DNA of 15,809 nucleotides from Candidatus Omnitrophota bacterium (GTDB lineage: Bacteria; Omnitrophota; Gorgyraeia; Gygaellales; Profunditerraquicolaceae): positions 1 through 15,809 of the forward strand of contig JAHISH010000175.1 in NCBI GenBank assembly GCA_018818365.1, in the 5' to 3' direction. A program made the position numbers and the translations under genes. Below are positions 5,743-14,700 of this stretch, piece after piece (position 1 is the stretch's first letter; each line of letters opens with the position of its first letter). The notes under the pieces are model-generated. The model saw nothing but the letters and a program-made list of their open reading frames with translations, had not been told where the DNA came from and did no database searches.

Positions 5743-8700
5743 AAAGAAGAGTAGAACTCACAGATAACCGGGAAGTACAAGAGGCGCAGATGATGCCGCA
5801 ACCCCAGGCACCTTTCAAATCAAGTTTCAAATCCTGGGTACGGGTAGTGGCGTTTCTGATACTGGTAGTCTTTACCCCACAACAAATTGCTCAGGCCGCA
5901 GAATTTGATTGGCGCGTAATTTGGCGCCAGCCGTTTGCCCAGCCGCTTAATCTGCTTCCTAATCAGATTCCCCCACAGTTACAGAATTTAGCTAATCCTA
6001 ATATCGCACTTGCCGTAAAGAATATCCTCACGCAGATCACCCAGCAGCCAGTTACCTCAATCAAGATATCTCCTACATTGACCATCAGTTTGGACAAACC
6101 GCTGAAGCTTTCCAAGCAGCGCATTGAAGAGATCTACAATTGGCTTAAAGAGAGGCCGTGCGGCGCAAAGGCTTTATTTGAATATCTTTCTTTCCAGTCA
6201 GTAGTAGTCTCAGAGCAAGATTTAGCGGTAATCGCCCTTACTAGTGATATCGTAAACGGTATCATTAAACCTGAAGGAAACTCGGAAGTTGTCAAGAATT
6301 CCCTTTACGCCCTCTCCCAAGCTACACAGTTCTACGGCCTTACTTTAGTGCCGGTTCAGTTAGATATAAAGAGTATCCCGCTTGATTCCGCTAATTCCCT
6401 TACTCCTTTCATTGGACATTTTAAAGATGACCATTATATGTTAGTGACCAAGGTCTCTGAGAATAGCGTATATATGGTTAATGACCATCAGGAAGAAGTA
6501 GTTTCCCTTGAAAAGTTTGAGAATGATGCGACCGGTTATGCGCTTCTTCCTGAAACCGCAGATAGCCGTACATATCGTATTCTTAATGACAATGAAGCAA
6601 AAGCAGTACTAGGTGCAAAGACTAACCGCAGAAGGCATGTTTATGTAGGGGCTATTTTCAAGCAGCCATCTATTAAAGACCAATTGATTAGTATTGGAGT
6701 AGCTGCAGCTGCTGTAGCTACAGGAGCTTATTTGGGTGGTGGCTTAACGGTATCTTCCTTCGTAACGAGTTTTGCCCATGCTGCGTATACCCGCCAGCTA
6801 AGCCAAGCTGCCACCAATATCGGGATACATGCGTTTAAAATGAACCCTACTACCGCGCAGGTCTTCGGATATGCGGTAACCAACGGGATAAACGCCCAAT
6901 TCACCGGAGAAAAATTTTATTTTAGTAAAGCTCATGCGCAGGATTTTGCGGATCCTAAAAACCTCACCCAAAATAGTTTCTGGACGCAGAATTCTAGGAT
7001 TAGTTCCTTGGCGAATTTCGGCATGGCCAGCCTTGAAGGCGCCGCAGTCGGTTACACCAGCGTAAAATTAAATAACTGGGTAGCCAAACATACCAAGAAG
7101 CCCACGTGGTATAATTACGCCGCACGAGGGGCCACGCAGATCGGCGCACCCATTGCCGGCTTTGCTGCGTTTAATGCGTTGACTTCAGGAGTAGGCATTC
7201 AGCATCACTGGCAATATAGAGATCCTCAGACCAATGAAATCCGTAGGACTCCTTTTGCCGAAGATGATTTCTATTCGATGAGTTTTAAGCAGAGGCTTTG
7301 GCAAGGCACGAGGAATTCTTTTACCCCTGATATGCGCAATTATGTGTTGGCGCAGGGAGCAGGTGCGATAGTAGAGAATATTGCCATGAGTAGATTAGGT
7401 AAGAGCCCTTACAGCCGTGTGTTAGGGACCAGTGCCAATATCGGGGTTGGCGCTTATTTAGGTAAAGGTTGGTCCGGAGTTATCCCAGGGATTAGAGATG
7501 GATTGATTAACGGAGCAATCTCCGTAGGATTAAATGAGGTAAATAAGAAGTTAGAAGATAAGTATAATCTTACTCCTTTAGCTTCGGCTGGGATCACCTA
7601 TCTTGGGTCTGTGGCTGCCGGAGCCGCATTTAATTATTTATCAGGCGGGGATCTTAAGAATTACTTGTGGGATACCAGAGACCCAGATAATCCAGGCGGC
7701 GCGATTATTGGGTTTGGGTTGGATTATTTGGATTTCGGCATCAATCCGGCTATCCGTCTGATTAAAGTTGCCGAATTCTCCGGCCTTTCCGGCTATGCGG
7801 CGCGCGCAAAGAAGTTGCAGCAGATGACCGGCAAAAGTTGGAAGGAATTGGTAAAAGATGGACAGACCACGGACCTCTTGCCTTCTTTCGGGCGCTCCCT
7901 GGTCGATTACGCGCAGAGCAAGCTGCATTACAGTGCCGTAGATACCTTGAGTCCTATAGCCCGTAGTTTGACACGACCTTTCCTCTTTGTTACCCGCGAT
8001 GCGCGTACACAGACAAGGACACTTGCGGGCGAGGTGCGTATCCGTCAGGCAACACAACCTCTGCAGCAAGATGAGACTTCCATTAACTTCGATCCGCGTA
8101 TTTTCGAACAGACGTTAGAGAATATTCAGAATATTAATGAAGAACAGCCTGCTCCGTGGAATAGTGGCCCGACGATTACTGGAGAAACTAGGCCTTTAAC
8201 TGAGGAAATCGCAGGGCTTTCTTCGGATACCCCCGTAAACCTTATCAGAGTAGAAAAACAACCAACTCTGTTAGGGAAGATAATAAGCCCTATTTGGCAA
8301 TCGAAGGATTGGGGGAGGACTGATGCTTATGAGGTCCGCGAATATAGAAGTAAGATGAGGCCTGATCCTATCCTTATGCGCGGATCTGTAATAAGACGGA
8401 ATACCCCGCTTGCCCTCGGACAAAATAATGCTTTAGTGGCACAATATTCAGATGTGGTTATGCGTGATGAGAGAACAGGAAGAACGGTTTCTCATCTTCT
8501 CTATAATCCTTCCGGAGTTCAGAATGCTATTTACAACCGCAATTCAGAAACCTTTCTTGCGAATAGCACTGTTCGTGGGATTGCGATGGTAGATGGACGG
8601 TCGCAACTTATCTCCTCTTTATATGAGGCTGAGGTGATCTTGCCAAGCGGCAGTGATTCCAAGCCTGACCCCGAACATGCCTTCTTTAGCGATTTTTCTT

Positions 8701-11700
8701 ATGATTCGGTGACAGGTACGGTCGCCGGTTACATTTCTTTTAATCTCAATGGTGATAGTTTCTCCGCTTCTGCGATTCTTCCTCAAGAGTGGCTTTCTAC
8801 GTTAGGCAATAATAATGCAACCGGAACTTATTCCGATTATACCGTGCGTAGGCCAGGAGATACTGCCAGACTTACTACTATAGGTAAGGGGAGTGGAGTT
8901 GATTTTAAGAGTATTCTTAATACCGAGATTATAGGTGACGACACAAGAAGGTCAGGGACAAAATTCACTCAATTAGGCAATAACCTTCCCACTTTAGAGG
9001 TATTGCGTTCGGCGGGAAATAGGGAAGAGCTTGCCCGCCAACTCGATACGGATTCTTCGTTCGTCTCCGCATTCACCAACGCCGGTTTTTCACAGGAGTT
9101 TGTGAATGACAATCTGCCGTTCCTTCAGCAGGCCGGTACAAAGAGTTTTCATCTTCGCAGCGCAGACGTTAGAAAAGGAGGGTTTGCGGTTAATCCGTAT
9201 CTTTACGGGAGCAGGTTCGTTCGGGAAGGACAAGCGGCGGCAGAGTACGCAGTATGGTTTGACGGCACCACTGAAGGAATCGGGCGCACGATGGACGGGG
9301 ATCGTGTCCAGGAATTACGTTTAGGTGGGTGGCGGATAGATGTACCTGAATATAATGTGCAGCACTCTGATAGCCAAGACTTCATCTTGAATGCGCAAGA
9401 GCTTAGGGATGTGAGCGTCGAAAAAGGAGATTCCACACAGCGTTTTGTCCTCGGCCTTCCTGAACAAGAAAGAAGTTATACCCCGAATTTCTATATTTGG
9501 GTTACCAAGGGAGAATTCTCAAGGCGTGCGCTTCCTGCAACCTCTGCTCCTGCACCTCTCGAAGAAAATCCAAACCCTCCGGTTGACTTTACGCAACAGA
9601 TCAGTAGTTCTGTTGCCTCTCTTGCTCCGGCGAATCAAGAGATAATTACTGGCCTGTTTACCGGTGTAAAGGGGGATTTATCCCCCGGAGCGGAGAAGGG
9701 GGATATCAACGTACGCAACGCGAACTTCCAGCTATTTATGGGCAGTGGCAGAGAGGCACTTCTTTTCGACCAGAAATATGACCTCACCATCAATGATCCT
9801 TCCGCAACCGATGGCGTGGCGCTTTGGGATATGCCCGAAGATGTGCGTTTTAACTTCATGCGCATCACCAAAGATGATAATGCGCATTTAGGATTCAGGT
9901 TGGATGGGGCCATCGCAAAAGTTTACACAGATACCGAATATCGGTTTGGAACAGATCAGCAGGTTACCGCAAAGAATGCGTTAGTCTGGTCAGCAGCTGG
10001 AGGTGAAGCGCAGACTCAGATTGGCAATTTTATTCTGGATAAAGTAAAGGACGCAGAATCCCTTACCGTTGATACCTTGCAACAGATGGTGCAGGAGAAT
10101 TTCTCTTCTCCCAATACCCTTGCAGGATTGGCGCAGATTAATAAAAACACCGGAGAAGTTGGTTTCTTCAAGCTTGTCGAAGAGAATGGGATTACAGGGG
10201 CTACTCAGCATTCAAACGATCTTACTCCTCCTGCCCAGGACCCAGAGACCGCGATACTTTATACAGGTAAAGCATACGCAGGAGTATTGACCATTGATAC
10301 CCTTTCAAGAGACCAGAATAATTTCATTCTCAAGGGGCAAGGACAGTCTCCTCTTACCGTCCATGAGATGGCAATAGGCATGACGACACGAGTTCCCGAA
10401 GTAGGGGAGATTCCCGGACAGGATTGGTATGGAAAGCTTTCAGAAGCAGATGTGAACTTCGATTTAGCAGAAGGGGTGCGCGAAGAAGTGCGCGCACGAT
10501 ACAGCAATATTTTCGGCCAACGCTTGAACCCCGGCGACAATATCATTAATAAGCAGGGATATATTCCTTTCCAGGAGATGGCGTTTAATTTTGTAGAGAA
10601 GAATGCGCAGAGTTCTATAACCCACCAAGGGTTGAGTATTCTTTCCATTTTAGGGGGCAAGGCAGTATTCCGCAATGGCAGTTGGATGCCTGCAGATGAT
10701 GGCCAGCAAACCCGTGCAGATTGGTTTAATCCTGAGGGATCATACTACTTAAGTCAAGCAAGAGAAAGAGGCCAGGACAAAGAAGTTCGGGTTGATTCAT
10801 TAACCTTATTCGGAAGCAAGGCAGGCGATACGGTTGTTTGGTCGGAAGAGAACGCCCGATATCAAGGTACAATTGGGTATGGAGACGATAACGGGATTTC
10901 CCCGAATCGTATTGAAGGTCTCCAGGTAAAGGATAATGTAATCTTTGTGAAATCCGGCAGCAATGCGGAATGGGATTTCATTAATGCCAAGTATATTGAA
11001 GATGCAGCTTCCGGCGTACTCCCTAAGACCGCACAGACCGATGACCCTGCTTTAGCAAAGCGTATTTTTGATGTCGTGGATCGTCCGGTGACGGAAATGG
11101 ATATCCATATTGAAGGCGGAAGTGCGCAAGGGAAGGGTACTCTTGTTGCCGGCCTTGATTTTCTTACTCCCGCCGGAGCGCTCAATAGAAACCGTGCGCA
11201 GTCCATCGTAATGGATAGGTCTTACGGCGCGAAACTTGACATACATTGTTTTGACGGCATCAACGGAAACGATGTCGGGGCAGAAGGCTTGGAAGTAAAT
11301 CAATCGCTCTGGCTTGGGAAAGGCAATTATATTTTTGATACCGACGCAGAAGGCCGCACGCTTATCAGAGGAGGAGAAGGGATTTCTTACTATGCCTTCT
11401 TGGATAAAGCGCAGGATGTCATTTTAGATGAGGGGTGGAACCAGATTAAGTCCAGAGGAATTGTTTATATCCGTCCTCTCGCTGAAGGCGCACAACTTGG
11501 CGAAGGGAACGCATTGCCGGTACGCGCTATTGTTGGCGGGGGATCGTTAGAACTATGGGGGAAGAAAAGCGATGGTTCCGGAGAGCTGGAGTTAAAGGGA
11601 ACAATCCCCGAAGGTACGGAATTAACGATTAATGATAAAGGGGCATTAGTGGCATCCTTTGCGCTTCAGCACGCAGTGGGAAGCGTGGGGCAGAGGCCGG

Positions 11701-14700
11701 AAGGGGATTCATCTGCAGCGTCACCTATCGCCACCTTCGAAAAAGAATATACCGTAGTTCTTGGCGCGGATGAATCAGGCAATGCGATTGCGCTGCCCGC
11801 ATGGCAGACAGGCGATTCTGATTATCTGCCGGGACACATTTCGCTTGGGCAAGGAAGATTTGTGACTCCGGAAGAGTACCAAGCATACAAGGCACTTTCA
11901 ACTCAGCCTGAGATCCAAAAGTATTTCCTTGGTTCTTTTGAAGATGACGCAAGAACCGGTTTTTCCGGAATACAATTAGCAAGCCGTAGAGTTTTAGCGG
12001 ATCAATTAGGGGTAGATTATCTAGGCGAAGCGTATAATTTTGAAGCTGATGCCCAGAGCGACTTTGTAGTTTTAGAACGGGCAAGGCTTCAGTACCGTCA
12101 AGATACGCTGCAGAAGAACCTTACCAATCTGGAAGAAGGCGTGCGTTCCATTCAATATTCTGATGCGGCCCAATACGTGATGTTGAATGGAAGTATAAAC
12201 AGCGTATGGTTGGCGTTAAGGAAAGGGAATATTGATCAGGCAGAAAAAGAATTGGGAGCTGTCTATCAGGACCTGGGGCGCTATTATGAAATTAAGAACC
12301 AGCCGCGTTCGCAGAGAGCGCTTGGATTTGCCACCGCAGAGCCGGATGTGACCGGCGTACGGACCGAGGTCCCGCAGACAATGGAGCTTCCTACGGACCT
12401 TATCGAAGTAAACCGGGTTATGGCAGATTCTTTGCGGGTAAGGGGATATTTAGGTAACGATTATGATATCAATGCGGATGCGCAAAATGAATATGCCCAA
12501 TTGACTACAGCAATCGAGTCTTACAATGAGGTGCGCAGAGAAGTTTATCTTGGCGATATAGATAATGCTATTGGTATGGCGCAAGGGGTGTTGAATGACT
12601 TGCATGCGAAGGCAGAGACCAGCGGCAGAGACCGCAAGGCATACGAGGATGTGGCGATCCTTTATGACATAGACGGTGCTGCCCGGGGAGCGAATTTCAG
12701 CTGGATGAATACGGATTATTTATTTGGCCCTCAAACATATGACAGGGTCAGGGAAAGAGAGTTTCTGGTCGTTGATCGCTGGACAGGAAGGCTTGAGCGC
12801 AAAGACCTTCAGGACTTAGGATTAAATAATGATGCGCTCTACGAAATAAACGTCAGGCTTGAAGCGGTGAAAGAAGAGACCGGCCGTGGCGTCCCTGTTG
12901 ATAGCCGAGAGTACCAAGAAATATTACTTGAAGCACAGAGACAAGCGTTATCTGAGGTGGTAATTAAAAAGATGCCTTTAGGCGCACTTAGCCGCTATAT
13001 GCCTATTATGGTGGTGGATGATGCGGTGACAACGCGTGAGACTGCCACCTATACCGGCGGCACTCTTCTTCTGGCTGGGGCAGTAGCAGCAGATGTACTT
13101 TTATGGAAGGCGCCTATCGCTACTACCAGTGTAGGGAAACTTTTGGCTTTAGGCGGCGGGTCTGTTTTGTTAAGCGTGGGAGGAAACGAGGTATTAAAAT
13201 ATGGGGTTACCGGAGAAATCCTGACTGGACCAGAATTAGCAACGGTTATCGCATTATCCGCTATTCCTACGGTGGGCGGTTATTTGGGCGGGGTAAGAAG
13301 CGTGGGTAATGCAGTAATGCGCGCGCGAATTCTCAGGATGGCAACTTCTTCAGCAGCTTCCTACCAAGTAGGTAATTTAGCGAATATTGTCACCGAAGGA
13401 AAACCGCTGGGATTGGGTGGCGGTTTGGCAACATTAGGCGTCGGCGCATTATTGCCTGCCGGAGCTTCCGCGCCAAAAGCAGCGCTTAGTTTTGTCGGGA
13501 AGAGGGCAATTGCGCCTATTGCCGGAAGGATCGCAGGCCAGGGAGCTAAGAGTTTTGTGCAGACGTATAGTGCTGCCACGACATTAGGGACGTATTACAC
13601 CGGAAGCCTTGCCTATGCAATAACCCATGCCGCACTTACTGATTCTTCCTATAGGCCATCATCCGCATTAGGGGCACTCACACATAATTTCTTTTCTGCA
13701 GGCGGTAGACAGATTATAAAAGGCCTTCCTAATTTCTGCATATCTCCTTTAGTCGAAAGAACCACTGCACTAAGGAAGAGGATGTCAATTTTGGACCAAA
13801 CCGAGACCGAGATGGTGTTAGGGGCTTTTTCTAATCATTTAGGTATTGCGGCAGCGGCGCCGGGATATGCGTACGGATTCGCTAAGTTTTACCTTAGCAC
13901 CCCGGGTTTAGTCTTGAATGCAGTAACCCATCCTCTTGATACCCTCCATGAATTTGCCGGAATGGTCGATATTATCGGCAGGATTATGGGCGGCCAGGCA
14001 ACAGGAATCAGCCCGGCTAATGCAGGAGAGTGGGGTTATCTTTTCGGTGCGTTACGGGGTTCTGGGGCGAGTCTGAGAGATACGGGAAAGGGGTTACGTA
14101 CTTTGGCTTCCAGGAAAGTTACTACTTTGCAAGCAGCGAATACGACTATAAATGGAGTATCCTCTATCGGGAGATTAGGAAAAACAGTCGATTTCCTTGG
14201 CCGCGCAATCGAAACCACCCCTAACATTATGTATATTAATACCGGTTTAGCTCTCGGTATGACTTTAGCCAACGGAGGGATCGATCAGTTAGGAAGGACC
14301 GCGAAGAATACTGCGTATAATTTTGATACAGTGGTTTCATCTTCTCTTGGTATAAATCTTTTCTTCAGAGGAATGGGAGTAGGAATCAGCCGTGGTTTGG
14401 GGAAGTATCAAACATCTCGTCTCGGAACGTACACGGCAAGCGGCAATCAGGGGAGATTAAACTGGAAGCCTCAAGCAGCAGGCTTAGGTATTACTGCGGG
14501 CGGAGCCGGCATGTATCTGGCAGGCACAAGAATCAACGGGATCAAAAATAAAATCGGCGGCAATATTCTTGCGAACGCTGGGCTTATTGTTGCGGGCTTA
14601 GGATTAAGCTATGCGCTTCATGCGCATCAGGCAGGGTTTAGGAATGTCTTTGCCCGCACGCCATGGGCACAGGGAGTACGTAGTTACTGGACTAATGTTG

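Noticed and set aside
5332..5801. Minus-strand open frames across the AT-rich region, riboswitch and giant gene start
   Set aside because: They are antisense to the riboswitch and promoter, low in complexity and Phe/Ile/Tyr-rich as expected from AT-rich DNA.
7641..8069. Minus-strand open frame of 142 codons
   Set aside because: Antisense shadow inside the uninterrupted giant plus-strand frame; no domain seen. The same applies to the open frames at 10259-10675, 10862-11206, 11725-12084 and the others after 9100.
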